A DNA stretch of 64,000 nt from Furfurilactobacillus milii (GCF_009864005.1 NZ_WEZQ01000027.1:34284-98283); one strand, 5' to 3'. Shown: positions 44,154-54,002, counted from the first letter of the stretch. A program made the numbers and translations. Notes: a model not told the origin generated them from the sequence alone.

Positions 44154-44404
44154 TAATAATGTTTATTTTACCGCATTTATTGAAACGGGGGAAATCCGTG
44201 TTGCTTTGTTCACCCTTGCCACATTGTCGCAAACGCGCTCCCTCCCCACAAGCCGGTGAAGATATTTGGGCCATATACCCAAACATGCCACTGACGCTCA
44301 GAAGTCTGTGCATAACCAAAAGCGACGGGTGCAAAGGAAAATTTACCTTCACACTCGTCGTTTACGTTATAGCTCAACTGCTCTCGGGCTTCATTCACGC
44401 TAAA
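44154..44404 (-). other. Intergenic stretch upstream of lacL with coding-like and hairpin features
   Basis: No gene assigned. The minus strand stays open over about 63 codons (44210-44398) with natural-looking codons but no ribosome binding site and no family I recognise. It contains two hairpins: TTTGGG/CCCAAA (44267-44284) and a 16-bp imperfect stem 44322-44337/44346-44361. It may be a decayed gene or a folded leader. 44438-44731 shows nothing I can support. Confidence 0.35.
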
Positions 44405-44437
44405 TAAAAAACACTCCAGATCCCCTAAACTGGAGTG
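44405..44437 (-). terminator. Terminator after the MerR gene
   Basis: CACTCCAG (44412-44419) pairs with CTGGAGTG (44430-44437). On the minus strand the hairpin is followed by six U (44406-44411). It lies about 295 nt beyond the merR stop codon. Confidence 0.75.
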
Positions 44438-44731
44438 CCCGTGATGAGCAGTTGATTACACCATGAAAAACTTGGGTTGATTTTCATGAAACACATTGTT
44501 TTAAATACGATCACTAACCATCCCGAAAGGATGATTCTCGAGCGCATAATGCGCAGTTTAGCGAACCTTTTTAATCAAAAAAGTTTTCCAAAAAACACTC
44601 ACAACATGAAGCAGTGGCCCAGCCGTAAAGATCGGTCACTTCTTAGGGATTTTTGGGTAATCAACCATTCACCTCACCACAAACCCAGCTTAGCATGACT
44701 AGGAGCAAGCAACAAGCAAAGTCCTCTAGAT

Positions 44732-45187
44732 TCAAGCTTTTTTCTGGAGTTCGAACCGAGTCTTGCCGTCACGCAAACGCGCTACAAGTTCATATTGTGG
44801 ATCTGGATCAAACAAGCCTAAGCTGACAATTTGGCTGCCATCCTCATCCGTACCGACGCCTTCCAGTCGATTCATCATGACGTCTTTTAACAAATGAATA
44901 ACTTCGCGGTGCTTTTGCATCCGTTTGGTAGCAGCGACCAACGTAAAGCCCTCATCCATATACGCCTTGATCGCACGAACCTTAAACGCAGTATCGTACG
45001 TATACTTACGATTGCCTTCCTCCTGATTGACGACGTGAATATAGCCTTTATCCGTCCAGTAACGTAGCTGTGCGGTTGAAACATCTGTCGCACGAGAGAG
45101 GTCACCGATGCCGATCAATATATCATCACTATTAATAATGTTTCTCAACCATTCGGGTGAACCCTCAGTTTGGGGTGTTCTTTCCAT
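44732..45187 (-). CDS. MerR family transcriptional regulator
   Basis: 151 residues. N-terminal winged helix (about 24-95) with IGDLSRATDVSTAQLRYWTDKG and the wing NRKYTYDTAFKVRAIKAYMDEGFTL, then a short helical region and a C-terminal segment lacking the conserved cysteines of metal sensors. The ATG at 45187 follows AGAGGTTTAATTAT. Divergent from a drug-exporter-like MFS gene with which it shares an operator-like palindrome, so it very likely controls that exporter and itself. Confidence 0.88.
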   Translation of the reverse strand: MERTPQTEGSPEWLRNIINSDDILIGIGDLSRATDVSTAQLRYWTDKGYIHVVNQEEGNRKYTYDTAFKVRAIKAYMDEGFTLVAATKRMQKHREVIHLLKDVMMNRLEGVGTDEDGSQIVSLGLFDPDPQYELVARLRDGKTRFELQKKA

Positions 45188-45257
45188 ATAATTAAACCTC
45201 TTATTTCTTGAAACCGTTATCATAAAATATGACGTCAATGTTATGTTTACTGGAACA

Positions 45258-45285
45258 ATTATATATTTTAAAATAACTTTGTCAA
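45258..45285 (-). promoter_or_regulatory. Promoter of the MerR gene
   Basis: TTGACA (minus strand, 45280-45285), 16 bp, TATAAT (45258-45263). Both hexamers are perfect. Confidence 0.8.
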
Positions 45286-45296
45286 CTTACTTGACA
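45280..45296. promoter_or_regulatory. Operator-like palindrome shared by divergent -35 boxes
   Basis: TGTCAA-CTTAC-TTGACA is a perfect palindrome. Its left arm is the -35 of the MerR gene (minus strand) and its right arm the -35 of the MFS gene (plus strand). Confidence 0.75.
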
Positions 45297-45319
45297 TGAT
45301 TATCTTAAAGCATTATATT
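45291..45319 (+). promoter_or_regulatory. Promoter of the MFS-DUF4811 operon
   Basis: TTGACA (45291-45296), 17 bp, TATATT (45314-45319). It gives a leader of about 48 nt to the ATG at 45374. Confidence 0.8.
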
Positions 45320-45373
45320 AACTCTCGTACTTTTTTAAGCCAACTAATTAATCAAATGAAAGAAGGACTCCTT

Positions 45374-46882
45374 ATGTCAGAAGCTGTCGACACAAATGGC
45401 AAACCTTATAACCGTGGACTGATGGTTATGGTTTTGCTGATTGGTACGTTCTGTACCGTTTTGAACCAGACGATTTTGACGACCGCTTTCCCTACATTAA
45501 TGAAAGCCTTCGATATTTCCACTTCTACGGTTCAATGGTTAACCACTGGATTTTTAATGGTTAACGGAATCATGATTCCTATTTCTGCTTACTTATCCAA
45601 TCGATTCAATTCAAAATGGCTCTATATTGGTGCCATGACGATTTTTGAAATTGGCACGATCATGGCCTACATCGCACCTAATTACGGCACCTTACTTGCT
45701 GGACGTTTAGTTCAGGCAATTGGTGTTGGGGTTACCATGCCATTATTGCAAACATTAATGTTGACGATTTTCCCAGCCAGTTCTCGTGGTGCTGCCATGG
45801 GGCTAGCCGGTATCGTTATCGGTGTTGCACCTGCTATTGGACCAACACTTTCTGGGTGGGTCATTGATAAGTTCCAGTGGCGTGACTTGTTTGGCATGAT
45901 TATTCCAATCGTCGCTCTAGTTATCATCTTAGCGTTCTTCTTTATGAAGTCCGTTATTGAAACCTCTAAACCAAAACTTGATTGGCTTTCGGCTACTTTA
46001 TCTACCATTGGTTTTGGTTCCCTGCTGTACGGATTCTCCTCTGTCGGTGACGATGGCTGGACATCCACTAAGGTGTTGTCCTTCCTCGCAGTCGGTGTTG
46101 TTGTCATTGCACTATTCATTTGGCGTCAACTCACGATGAAGAACCCATTCTTACAATTACGTGTTTTCAAATCCTTTGAATTCACCATTGCCGCAGTTTT
46201 GAGTTCCGTTGTTACAATTGCGATGACTGGTGTTGAACTGGTTCTGCCACTTTACCTGCAAATTGTTCATGGTATGAGTGCTTTCCATTCTGGATTAACA
46301 CTACTGCCTGGGGCCTTAATGATGGCTGTCATGAGTCCGATTACTGGTCAAACATTTGACCGGATCGGTGCTCGACGGATGGCTGTTGCTGGGATGTTCC
46401 TTTTAACAGCTGGTACTTTACCATTTGTTATGATTACCAAGAGCACGCCTGTCATTTATGTTACCTTCTTGTATGCTGTGCGGATGTTTGGGATTTCAAT
46501 GGTGATGATGCCCGTAACAACCGCCGGTATGAACGCCCTGTCCTTTGACATGATTTCCCACGGGACTGCCGTTAACAACACAACACGTCAGGTTGCCACT
46601 TCAATTGGTTCAGCGATCTTAGTTTCCGTTTTATCAAACGTTACGAAGAACACTATGCCAGCACACCACGTGTTGACACAAACGCCATTAGCATATAAAG
46701 TTCGTGCCATCAACGCCACAATGAGTGGTTATCATGCAACATTCTGGGTTGCTGTCGGCTTCTGTATCGTTGGTTTCCTGTTAGCCTTCTTCTTAAAGGG
46801 TGCTAATCACTCTAATGCTACCGTTACCAGTGATGATCTAAAAACTGCTTCAGAACCCGCTAATAATGGAGGTGAAGCCTAA
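45374..46882 (+). CDS. MFS multidrug exporter, DHA2 (14-helix, EmrB/LmrB-like)
   Basis: 502 residues with 14 predicted membrane helices. DHA2 marks: LNQTILTTAFPTLMKAF in helix 1 (about 28-44), LAGRLVQAIGVGVTMPLLQ (motif B, about 106-124), and the antiporter motif C GIVIGVAPAIGPTLSGWVI (about 144-162). AGAAGGA precedes the ATG; an earlier ATG at 45296 overlaps the promoter and is rejected. It overlaps the DUF4811 gene by one base. Divergent MerR regulator suggests induction by a drug or toxic metabolite. Confidence 0.92.
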   Translation: MSEAVDTNGKPYNRGLMVMVLLIGTFCTVLNQTILTTAFPTLMKAFDISTSTVQWLTTGFLMVNGIMIPISAYLSNRFNSKWLYIGAMTIFEIGTIMAYIAPNYGTLLAGRLVQAIGVGVTMPLLQTLMLTIFPASSRGAAMGLAGIVIGVAPAIGPTLSGWVIDKFQWRDLFGMIIPIVALVIILAFFFMKSVIETSKPKLDWLSATLSTIGFGSLLYGFSSVGDDGWTSTKVLSFLAVGVVVIALFIWRQLTMKNPFLQLRVFKSFEFTIAAVLSSVVTIAMTGVELVLPLYLQIVHGMSAFHSGLTLLPGALMMAVMSPITGQTFDRIGARRMAVAGMFLLTAGTLPFVMITKSTPVIYVTFLYAVRMFGISMVMMPVTTAGMNALSFDMISHGTAVNNTTRQVATSIGSAILVSVLSNVTKNTMPAHHVLTQTPLAYKVRAINATMSGYHATFWVAVGFCIVGFLLAFFLKGANHSNATVTSDDLKTASEPANNGGEA

Positions 46883-47625
46883 TGATTCTAGCTACACTTG
46901 TCATTGGTGCCATTGCCCTATTCATTTGCTTCGTCTACATTAATAACCGGACTTGGCAAATCATCGGTACCTTACTATCAATCATTGTGCTATGTGGCTC
47001 ACTCTTTATGATCACAGCCAACGACCACAGTCACTTTGGGATGCACAAAGTCACCACAACGACGACTAAACAGATTTATTCTGCTAGTGGCAGTAGCGCT
47101 AACGGTGTCAATATGGTGCTCTACCAAAACATTGGGACTAAAGGCACTGAAAATGTTCAAATTTATGCGACCAAGGCTAACCAAAAGAAGCCTGGTCACA
47201 CACAAGCTGATGAATTCACCACTAACACAATTAAAAAAGCTAGCGGTAATAAGGCAACGTTAAAAACATCAGAAACACGTTGGGAATATAAGAGCCACAC
47301 TGCTAAAGTTTGGTTCGGCATTGCCAAGGAAGACCATAAACTAACAAAACGGACAAATACATTCTATCTGCCAAGTTCATGGTTACATCTCTCAACTAGC
47401 CAAGCAAAGAAGTTGCAAGGTCAGATGGCGAAGATGCAGACACCTCAGGCCAAGGCTCAAATGAAACAACAAGCTGAAGCCTACGTTAAAGCAAAGATGC
47501 AAGCGGCAGTTGCTAAGGATCCAAAGCTTGCCACGGATCAAGCTGCTCAAGCAAAACTGACTAAACAATACGCGGCTGAATTTCAATCTCAGTTGATTAA
47601 AAAAGCAGTTGCATCAGTTAAGTAA
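46882..47625 (+). CDS. DUF4811 domain protein
   Basis: 247 residues. Two N-terminal membrane helices (about 1-20, 25-45), then an extracytoplasmic domain (about 50-175) and a Lys/Ala/Gln-rich coiled-coil tail (AKAQMKQQAEAYVKAKMQAAV region). DUF4811 proteins commonly accompany DHA2 exporters in lactobacilli; here the start codon overlaps the exporter stop (TAATG), with GGAGGTGAAG upstream. Presumed accessory component; activity unknown. Confidence 0.85.
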   Translation: MILATLVIGAIALFICFVYINNRTWQIIGTLLSIIVLCGSLFMITANDHSHFGMHKVTTTTTKQIYSASGSSANGVNMVLYQNIGTKGTENVQIYATKANQKKPGHTQADEFTTNTIKKASGNKATLKTSETRWEYKSHTAKVWFGIAKEDHKLTKRTNTFYLPSSWLHLSTSQAKKLQGQMAKMQTPQAKAQMKQQAEAYVKAKMQAAVAKDPKLATDQAAQAKLTKQYAAEFQSQLIKKAVASVK

Positions 47626-47653
47626 CTTTTGAGAGTAAGTACCTAATATGTAT

Positions 47654-47693
47654 CTAAAACGACTCACGTCCAAACGGGCGTGAGTCGTTTTAG
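47654..47693. terminator. Bidirectional terminator between DUF4811 gene and tkt
   Basis: Perfect 15-bp arms CTAAAACGACTCACG (47654-47668) and complement (47679-47693) with a ten-base loop, flanked by A/T runs. Confidence 0.9.
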
Positions 47694-47736
47694 TCATCAT
47701 TCATAAAGCAGGATGAGCTTTGAATGACCAACTATA

Positions 47737-49770
47737 TTATCGTGCAGAAACGTTTTCGTTAAGCGTATGCAACCGTGTATTAATTAGGCTGGCATACGTA
47801 TCCACGACCGTTTCAGGCGTGAAACCAAAGTGCTTAATGACTTCACTCCCCTTGCCGCTTAGACCAAAGGTATCGATACCAATTACCTTACCGTCTAAAC
47901 CGACATATTTACCCCAGTCACTCGTGCTCCCCATTTCAATAGATACCCGATTACGGACGTCCCGCGGCAACACTTCATCCTTATAGTCTTGCGGTTGAGC
48001 ATCAAACAAATCCATACTTGGCATCGAGACCACAGATACGTCCTCGCCACGTTCCCACAGCTTTTGCTGTGCAGTCAAGGCCAATTGAACCTCTGAACCG
48101 CTAGCAATTAAAATACCATCTGGTTTGAGACCCTTTTGTGCGGAAATAACGTAAGCCCCCCGACTCACACCTTCCGGATGCGCCTTAGCACCAGTCAAGA
48201 CTGGTAATGTTTGTCGTGTCATAATTAGCACAGTTGGGTGATCATGCGCCCCCATCGCCTGTTGCCAGGCCGCAATCGTTTCGTTTGCATCAGCTGGACG
48301 AATAACAGATAGCCCTGGCATGGCCCTCATGCTGGCGAGTTGTTCAATCGGTTCGTGAGTTGGACCGTCCTCGCCAACCGCCACGGAGTCATGCGTGAAC
48401 ACATACGTAACGGGTAGCTTCTGTAAGGCAGCCAACCGCATGGCACCACGCATATAATCTGAAAAGACCATAAACGTACTGCCGTATACACGTGAACCAC
48501 CATGCAAGGCAATTCCGTTCATTGCACAACCTTCAGCAAACTCACGGACACCAAACCACAGATTCCGGTTAACCGCGCTGTCCACGTCAAAACGCCCATT
48601 ATCCTTAATATTCGTTTTGTTTGAAGAAAACAGGTCGGCTGAGCCACCCCATAGTGAGTGTTCCCGTTTACTCAACGTTTGCAAAACCTTGGCACTAGTC
48701 AAACGCGTTGCTTCGGCATCGCCAAGCTCATATTGGTCAGTTAAATCACTTAAGTCCACGCTCTTCATTTGACGAACATCGTCGGCAAAGTAAGCTGCAA
48801 GCTCAGGATACTGAGTCGCATAACTTTCCATCATGTGATTCCAGTCTTCTTCTGCTTTATGTCCGCGACGTTGAATCGTCCGGTAAAAACGATCGTACAC
48901 TTCGCCAGGAACATAGAACGGTGCATAAGGCCATTGATAATTTTCCTTGGCAACACGCAAATCTGCCGCGCTTAATGGCGCACCGTGAACTGCATGGGTG
49001 CCTTGCTTTGGTGCACCATAGCCAATCGTCGTTTTGACCTCAATAATTGTTGGCTTGGTTTGATCCATCTGCGCCGTTTTAATTGCCTTGTCGATGCTGT
49101 TCAAATCATTACCATCGTCAACACGCCGATAGGACCAGCCGTAACTTTCAAACCGTTTCTGAACGTTCTCAGCAAAAGCGTTGCTCAGTGGGCCATCCAA
49201 AGACACGTCGTTAGAATCATAAAGTACAATCAGTTTGCCTAATTTTAAGCGACCAGCTAGACTAGCTGCTTCATGGGAAATACCTTCCATGAGATCACCG
49301 TCACCAACGAGCGTGTATGTATAGTGATCAACAACTTTAAACCCAGGACGATTATACATTGCGCCTAAGTGTCGCTCTGCCATCGCCATCCCAACGGACA
49401 TTCCTAAGCCTTGGCCTAATGGTCCAGTTGTTGCCTCAACACCATCGGTCCAGCCATATTCTGGGTGCCCTGGTGTCTTGCTGCCCATTTGACGAAAATG
49501 CTTAAGGTCTGTGATGGAAACTTGGTAACCACTTAAATGCAGCAGACTGTACAGCATCGCTGATCCATGACCAGCTGATAGCACAAAGCGATCACGGTTA
49601 AACCAATGTGAATCTTTAGGGTTAACCGTCATATTTCGAGTCCACAGTGCGTACGCCATCGGAGCTGCGCCCATTGGCAAACCAGGATGGCCAGATTGTG
49701 CCTTATCGATTGCATCCAAGCTTAATGTCCGTACACTATTTACTGCTAATTGGTCGATTGAATCAAACAT
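47737..49770 (-). CDS. tkt: Transketolase
   Basis: Thiamine-diphosphate enzyme of the pentose phosphate pathway, 677 residues. Substrate His in [12 protein letters not shown] (about 27-38), ThDP motif [14 protein letters not shown] then NDVSLDG (metal site, about 155-190), and the conserved [23 protein letters not shown] (in pieces, about 460-482). The ATG at 49770 is chosen: AAGGATG lies nine bases upstream; the ATG at 49779 sits on the Shine-Dalgarno. Works with rpiA, also in this window. Confidence 0.96.
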   Translation of the reverse strand: MFDSIDQLAVNSVRTLSLDAIDKAQSGHPGLPMGAAPMAYALWTRNMTVNPKDSHWFNRDRFVLSAGHGSAMLYSLLHLSGYQVSITDLKHFRQMGSKTPGHPEYGWTDGVEATTGPLGQGLGMSVGMAMAERHLGAMYNRPGFKVVDHYTYTLVGDGDLMEGISHEAASLAGRLKLGKLIVLYDSNDVSLDGPLSNAFAENVQKRFESYGWSYRRVDDGNDLNSIDKAIKTAQMDQTKPTIIEVKTTIGYGAPKQGTHAVHGAPLSAADLRVAKENYQWPYAPFYVPGEVYDRFYRTIQRRGHKAEEDWNHMMESYATQYPELAAYFADDVRQMKSVDLSDLTDQYELGDAEATRLTSAKVLQTLSKREHSLWGGSADLFSSNKTNIKDNGRFDVDSAVNRNLWFGVREFAEGCAMNGIALHGGSRVYGSTFMVFSDYMRGAMRLAALQKLPVTYVFTHDSVAVGEDGPTHEPIEQLASMRAMPGLSVIRPADANETIAAWQQAMGAHDHPTVLIMTRQTLPVLTGAKAHPEGVSRGAYVISAQKGLKPDGILIASGSEVQLALTAQQKLWERGEDVSVVSMPSMDLFDAQPQDYKDEVLPRDVRNRVSIEMGSTSDWGKYVGLDGKVIGIDTFGLSGKGSEVIKHFGFTPETVVDTYASLINTRLHTLNENVSAR

Positions 49771-49838
49771 ATTTATCATCCTTTTTCATAACCATTTAAT
49801 AGACACGTCTGTTTTTCTTTCTTTGGTCTATGTTTGTC

Positions 49839-49867
49839 ACAATACCGATTTCAATTTTAAACGGCAA
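49839..49867 (-). promoter_or_regulatory. Candidate tkt promoter; remainder of the 49771-50148 gap
   Basis: TTGCCG (49862-49867), 17 bp, TATTGT (49839-49844) on the minus strand. The rest of this 380-bp AT-rich gap shows no gene; a 103-codon minus-strand frame running through the terminator is rejected. Confidence 0.4.
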
Positions 49868-50148
49868 GAATAAAATGATGATAAAAGTGGCATTTTGATT
49901 AAAAAACGATTAATTTGCGTCTTTGAAATCATTGAATATCTCAGCAATAAAAAGGGCTTAAACGATTGGTCTAGATTTTGACATTCGTTTGCATTTTTTA
50001 ATTATTTTATTCCTTTTCAAACTCATAAAGTTGCTTAAATTAGTCCTTTTGTATAAATTGGTATAGCTGTTACGGCCGAATGTTTTCAGTTTCAGTGCCC
50101 TTGCTTTCATTTTTGGACCTATTTTTAAACAGATACTTTCATACAGAC

Positions 50149-50185
50149 AAAAAAGCATCCTCCAATTTGAAGGATGCTTTTTTGT
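50149..50185 (-). terminator. Terminator after the APC permease gene
   Basis: AAAAAAGCATCCT (50149-50161 region) pairs with AGGATGCTTTTTT (50171-50183) around a nine-base loop. Suits the minus-strand permease gene 46 nt upstream. Confidence 0.9.
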
Positions 50186-50231
50186 ACTTAAAATAAATGC
50201 ATACAAGTGTATCTCTGTAACCTGATAATCA

Positions 50232-51542
50232 CTATAACTTCTGATTTTCATTTTTTTGCTGCGCTTCAATTTCTTGGCGATTCTTCTTCGTCAAGAAATA
50301 AAACGGAACAGCGACTAATAACGCACCAAGACCCCAAAATAGGTTAATCGGTTTGGCCTGTGCTAGCAGCCAGCATGAAACTAAAATTGCAATAACTGGA
50401 ATCACTGGACCAAATGGTACTTTAAAAGAACGTGGTTGATTTGGTCGGGTTCTTCTAAATACTAAGACAGCAATGATCGTTGGCACATACTGAGCAAACC
50501 GTGACACAACAGAAATGGCAGCCAATGTGCTAAACGTTCCTGTCAGTGCAAGAGGCAAAGCTAAAGCAACTGAAATAATCACGGCCACATACGGCACACC
50601 GCGACGATTAACACGACCGACAATCTTTGGCATGACGCCATTGTCAGCCATTGCTTGACCACTACGAGGAACGGTAAAGGACTGGGCAACGGAAATCCCC
50701 GTAATGGAAATAATCGTCCCCGCACCGATAATGTACTTCCCAACTGGTCCAATAATCTGAGTCAACGCCTCCTGCATCGGGGCCGTCGTTGTTGCTAGCT
50801 TAGTCCCTAAGACTCCGATTGACACCGTTTGAATGAGAAAGTACAACAATGCTACTATTCCCATCACCGTAATAATCGCACGCGGCACATCGTGTTGAGG
50901 ATTTTTCATGTCCTCAGCAGCAATCACAATGGCCTCAAAACCGGTAAAGGCGTAAAACATGACGATGGCAGCCTGACCGAATGAACCTGCTACATAATGA
51001 CCGTGTGGGAAAAATGGTGTAAAGTTTCCGGCATGAAGAAAGAATAACCCAATGGCAACAAACAGCACCAATGGAATAATTTTTGCAACAGTGACCACAT
51101 TGTTCAACCATTTTGTCACGCTAACACCAAGAATATTGATTATGCCTAGCCCGACCAGTAACATCGTAATAATTGTGGCATGCCAAACGGGTTTAGCCAA
51201 TACAGGCCAAAAAGCACCCAGAGCTGTTGCCAGCCCAGCTGCCATCGTGGCCCATGCAATAATACTAATGACCCAAATAATGAAACCAACTTCATAGCCA
51301 ACAAAGTCACCAAAAGCTGCCTTGGCATAGACGTAAGGTCCACCATTCTGTTTGAACAAACTAGCATCCTCAGCAAAACACAATGCAATACTAATAACCA
51401 AAAACATGTCAAAGACAAACACCAGCAGGCTGGCCGGCCCAATGAGTTTCATCGCCGTATTAGGCAACAAGAAAATACCTGATCCGACAATGGCGTTGAT
51501 CCCGAATAATACAATACTTAAAAAACCAAAACGACCTTTCAT
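50232..51542 (-). CDS. APC family amino acid permease
   Basis: 436 residues, 12 membrane helices. The N-terminal LFGINAIVGSGIFLLPNTA (about 13-31) is the substrate-binding helix of the APC superfamily, and FYAFTGFEAIVIAAEDMKNP (about 197-216) is the conserved helix 6 segment. GGAGGTAGTGTTGA precedes the ATG. The amino acid cannot be predicted. Monocistronic with its own terminator. Confidence 0.88.
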   Translation of the reverse strand: MKGRFGFLSIVLFGINAIVGSGIFLLPNTAMKLIGPASLLVFVFDMFLVISIALCFAEDASLFKQNGGPYVYAKAAFGDFVGYEVGFIIWVISIIAWATMAAGLATALGAFWPVLAKPVWHATIITMLLVGLGIINILGVSVTKWLNNVVTVAKIIPLVLFVAIGLFFLHAGNFTPFFPHGHYVAGSFGQAAIVMFYAFTGFEAIVIAAEDMKNPQHDVPRAIITVMGIVALLYFLIQTVSIGVLGTKLATTTAPMQEALTQIIGPVGKYIIGAGTIISITGISVAQSFTVPRSGQAMADNGVMPKIVGRVNRRGVPYVAVIISVALALPLALTGTFSTLAAISVVSRFAQYVPTIIAVLVFRRTRPNQPRSFKVPFGPVIPVIAILVSCWLLAQAKPINLFWGLGALLVAVPFYFLTKKNRQEIEAQQKNENQKL

Positions 51543-51727
51543 TCAACACTACCTCCTCACGTCAATCAAATAAATATGTAAAAAAGATTAATGCTTATTA
51601 TAGTACATTCAATACGTATCGTATTGTCCACTTTAATAAACAACACTCTTTTATCAACAACACTAATCAGCTTACGCCCTTCGAGTGGCTGTAAAGCAAT
51701 GATGAATTTAGGATTTTTGAGCAAAAA

Positions 51728-51753
51728 AAATCACCCACTTTAAAGTGGATGAT
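51728..51753 (-). terminator. Terminator after the Apf-like gene
   Basis: AATCA-C-CCACTTT / AAAGTGG-A-TGATT (51728-51753) with A-run 51722-51729 giving U on the minus strand. About 40 nt beyond the stop codon. Confidence 0.75.
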
Positions 51754-51792
51754 TGATTATCAAAAATAATTTTCGGCGTCAGCCGGGGTTGT

Positions 51793-52395
51793 CTACCACC
51801 AACCCTGAGACTGCCAAGCGGCTTGGGCGCCAGCCCATGAACCGTAGCGTGAAACTGCGTATTGTGTTGCAACAGCTTCTTGATGTTGTGGTGATAAGTC
51901 GCCACCTAATTTGTCCATACTCAATTGGTACTTACCGTAGTATTGACCGTTTTGAGCAGTGTATGAACCGCCTGATTCACGAGCAGCAATCCATGCTTGG
52001 GCTGATGAGTCACCAGTAGAAGCGGCAGGTGCAGCTGCTTGTTGTTGAACAGGAGCAGCCTGTTGTGCAGGTTGTGCTGCTTGTTGTACTGGAGCAGCTT
52101 GTTGTGTCTGTTGAACAGGAGCAGCCTGTTGTGCAGGTTGTGCTGCTTGAGTACTTTGTGTACCGTTAGCACCAGGAATATCTAATGATTGGTCAACAAA
52201 GATTAAGTTACCACCGTTTTGTAAGTGGTTAGCGTTAACGATTGCATCAACAGTAGTGTTGTTAGCAGAAGCTAATTTTGAAACAGTGTCACCGGTTTTA
52301 ACAGTAACAGTGGTGTCGGCATTTGCAACAACAGTACCAATTGAAAGTAACGCACCGGCACTAACAGTAGAAAGCATTAATTGTTTGATCTTCAT
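51793..52395 (-). CDS. Apf-like secreted LysM protein (aggregation-promoting factor family)
   Basis: 200 residues: signal peptide (MKIKQLMLSTVSAGALLSIG, cleavage near ANA-DT), LysM domain (about 29-73, VKTGDTVSKLASANNTTVDAIV), a Gln/Ala/Pro/Val linker (about 78-125), and the Apf C-terminal domain AWIAARESGGSYTAQNG ... YGSWAGAQAAWQSQGWW (about 134-200). The family is abundant on lactobacillus surfaces and linked to shape and aggregation; a lytic transglycosylase-like activity (catalytic Glu in ARESGG) is plausible. The leader is long, and AGGAG is 13 nt from the ATG. The linker contains a 40-bp duplication. Confidence 0.9.
   Translation of the reverse strand: MKIKQLMLSTVSAGALLSIGTVVANADTTVTVKTGDTVSKLASANNTTVDAIVNANHLQNGGNLIFVDQSLDIPGANGTQSTQAAQPAQQAAPVQQTQQAAPVQQAAQPAQQAAPVQQQAAAPAASTGDSSAQAWIAARESGGSYTAQNGQYYGKYQLSMDKLGGDLSPQHQEAVATQYAVSRYGSWAGAQAAWQSQGWW
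52044..52149 (-). repeat. Direct repeats in the linker of the Apf-like gene
   Basis: Two identical 40-bp units, 52044-52083 and 52110-52149, both starting GTTGAACAGGAGCAGCCTG on the plus strand. They encode the repeated QPAQQAAPVQQ linker segment and are 66 bp apart (in frame), so linker length can change by slippage or recombination. Confidence 0.9.
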
Positions 52396-52682
52396 ATAGT
52401 AAGTTTCACTCCTAATTTTGTATGGCGAGCTCTTTTTCGCTCACGCTGGCTAATAGATAAATCTTACGCGATGATTCGCTTGTGTTGTTTATTAACAACT
52501 CAACGATGACTACTATACAGCGTGTAAATAACAGAGAAATACCGTCAGCATTACAAATTTAGGCGTTTTTGTCATAAAACTCGAAATCTGAAATATATTG
52601 TAATATTTAAGGATGTTTCTTATTGAGCCATAAAACCGTTTATTTGCAATCCAGTCGTCTCAATTCAATGGACAGTTTGCGC

Positions 52683-53891
52683 TTAAACCGTTGTATGTTT
52701 GCGGAAAACAAGGTCGGTAAATCCTAGACAGAGAGCAAGCAGAATCCCCATTAAAACGAAGGTTCCATCGCCCAGCCAGTCAATAACAAAACCGAAAATA
52801 AAATTGCCTAGTGGGTGCATGAAGTCTACAGAGATAAACCAAATACCAAACACACGGCCCAAATAAGCTACATCAGTTACATTTTGCACTAGCGTAAACA
52901 AACCTACCCCAATTCTTGAGATCAAGAATCCGTACAATCCAGTCATCGCCAGTAGCACTGGATACGGTCGCCAAACCCCAGCAATCAGCATAACAACGGC
53001 CAGCAAATAAATGTCACGCTCAATCTGAGGTAACGCACGGGCACTACGAGCTCTTACCAAACTCAGGCCGCCCAGCATGCCACCAATGGCCATTACAGCC
53101 ATCAAATAACTATAAAGGTGTTCGTTACCACCAAAGTAATGTTTCACATCATATGGAAGCAACAAATTAAATGCTGCGTAAAAAATATTCACAACACTGT
53201 CGATGACAACCATTTTGACCAGCACGGGCTTACCCATGACATACTTAAAACCGTCTTGTAGACTGGTCCAAATCGACAGCCGACCACTCTTGCTGGGTCG
53301 ATACCGATACCGAATCCCCAGTAGCAACGCAATCGACAATAGGAATGAAAAAGCATTAATTAATAGAAATTCTCGAAAGTTAATCCATGAAACAGCAAGT
53401 AACGCGCCGCCAAGCAATGGTGCAAAAATGTCTGCCAAACTAAGTGACGTATTTGAAATCGCATTAAATCGTTGTAGCGCCGAATCTTGAATAAGTTCTG
53501 GCACCATTGCCTTTGCTGCAGGAAAGTTGAAACCCAATCCAATATCTAAAATAGCCGTTAATAAAACCAGTTGATAGAAGATCGGATGATTGACATCTAC
53601 AATCAGAGCCATTAACAAACAAGCGACAAAACTAATAATATCTGACCACAACATGACTCGTTTACGATTCACACTATCGACAAGTGGTCCTGCCAGCACA
53701 TCTGCGGCAACCAGTACAAGACCACCGATTCCCTGAACGACCCCTAAGATAGACGCCGTTCCAGTTGCTTTCACAATGAACCAGTTCAAGCCAAAAATAT
53801 AAAGCGCGTCGCCGAGCCTTGAAATAAACGGGCTTAAGAAAAGCGGCCAACTAAATTTACGTTTTTGATTAAGTGGTGCGTTTTGTGCCAT
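52683..53891 (-). CDS. MFS transporter, macrolide-efflux (Mef/YfmI) type
   Basis: 402 residues, 12 membrane helices. Opening SPFISRLGDALYIFGLNWFI (about 21-40) and the motif A region GPLVDSVNRKRVMLWSDIISF (about 70-90, in pieces) are typical of MFS_3/enterobactin- or macrolide-exporter-like proteins. GGGGGAGAGAATCG precedes the ATG at 53891. Substrate unknown. Upstream lies a terminator and repeat copy B. Confidence 0.85.
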   Translation of the reverse strand: MAQNAPLNQKRKFSWPLFLSPFISRLGDALYIFGLNWFIVKATGTASILGVVQGIGGLVLVAADVLAGPLVDSVNRKRVMLWSDIISFVACLLMALIVDVNHPIFYQLVLLTAILDIGLGFNFPAAKAMVPELIQDSALQRFNAISNTSLSLADIFAPLLGGALLAVSWINFREFLLINAFSFLLSIALLLGIRYRYRPSKSGRLSIWTSLQDGFKYVMGKPVLVKMVVIDSVVNIFYAAFNLLLPYDVKHYFGGNEHLYSYLMAVMAIGGMLGGLSLVRARSARALPQIERDIYLLAVVMLIAGVWRPYPVLLAMTGLYGFLISRIGVGLFTLVQNVTDVAYLGRVFGIWFISVDFMHPLGNFIFGFVIDWLGDGTFVLMGILLALCLGFTDLVFRKHTTV

Positions 53892-54002
53892 CGATTCTCT
53901 CCCCCGTTTCACAGAATGTCAGTCCATCATAACAGATTGCTTCTATAAATAGATAATTATTTCAATAACTATGCTAAATTTTGTTATTGCCGATCTTTCT
54001 GC

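Noticed and set aside
44477..44698. Plus-strand frame of 73 codons between lacL and merR
   Set aside because: No ribosome binding site, no recognisable family, odd composition.
49958..50269. Minus-strand frame of 103 codons between tkt and the APC permease
   Set aside because: It runs through an intrinsic terminator, overlaps the permease end, is Lys-rich from AT composition, and has no ribosome binding site.
52042..52149. Short CRISPR-like direct repeats
   Set aside because: Only two units, in frame inside the Apf-like linker; no spacers and no cas genes.
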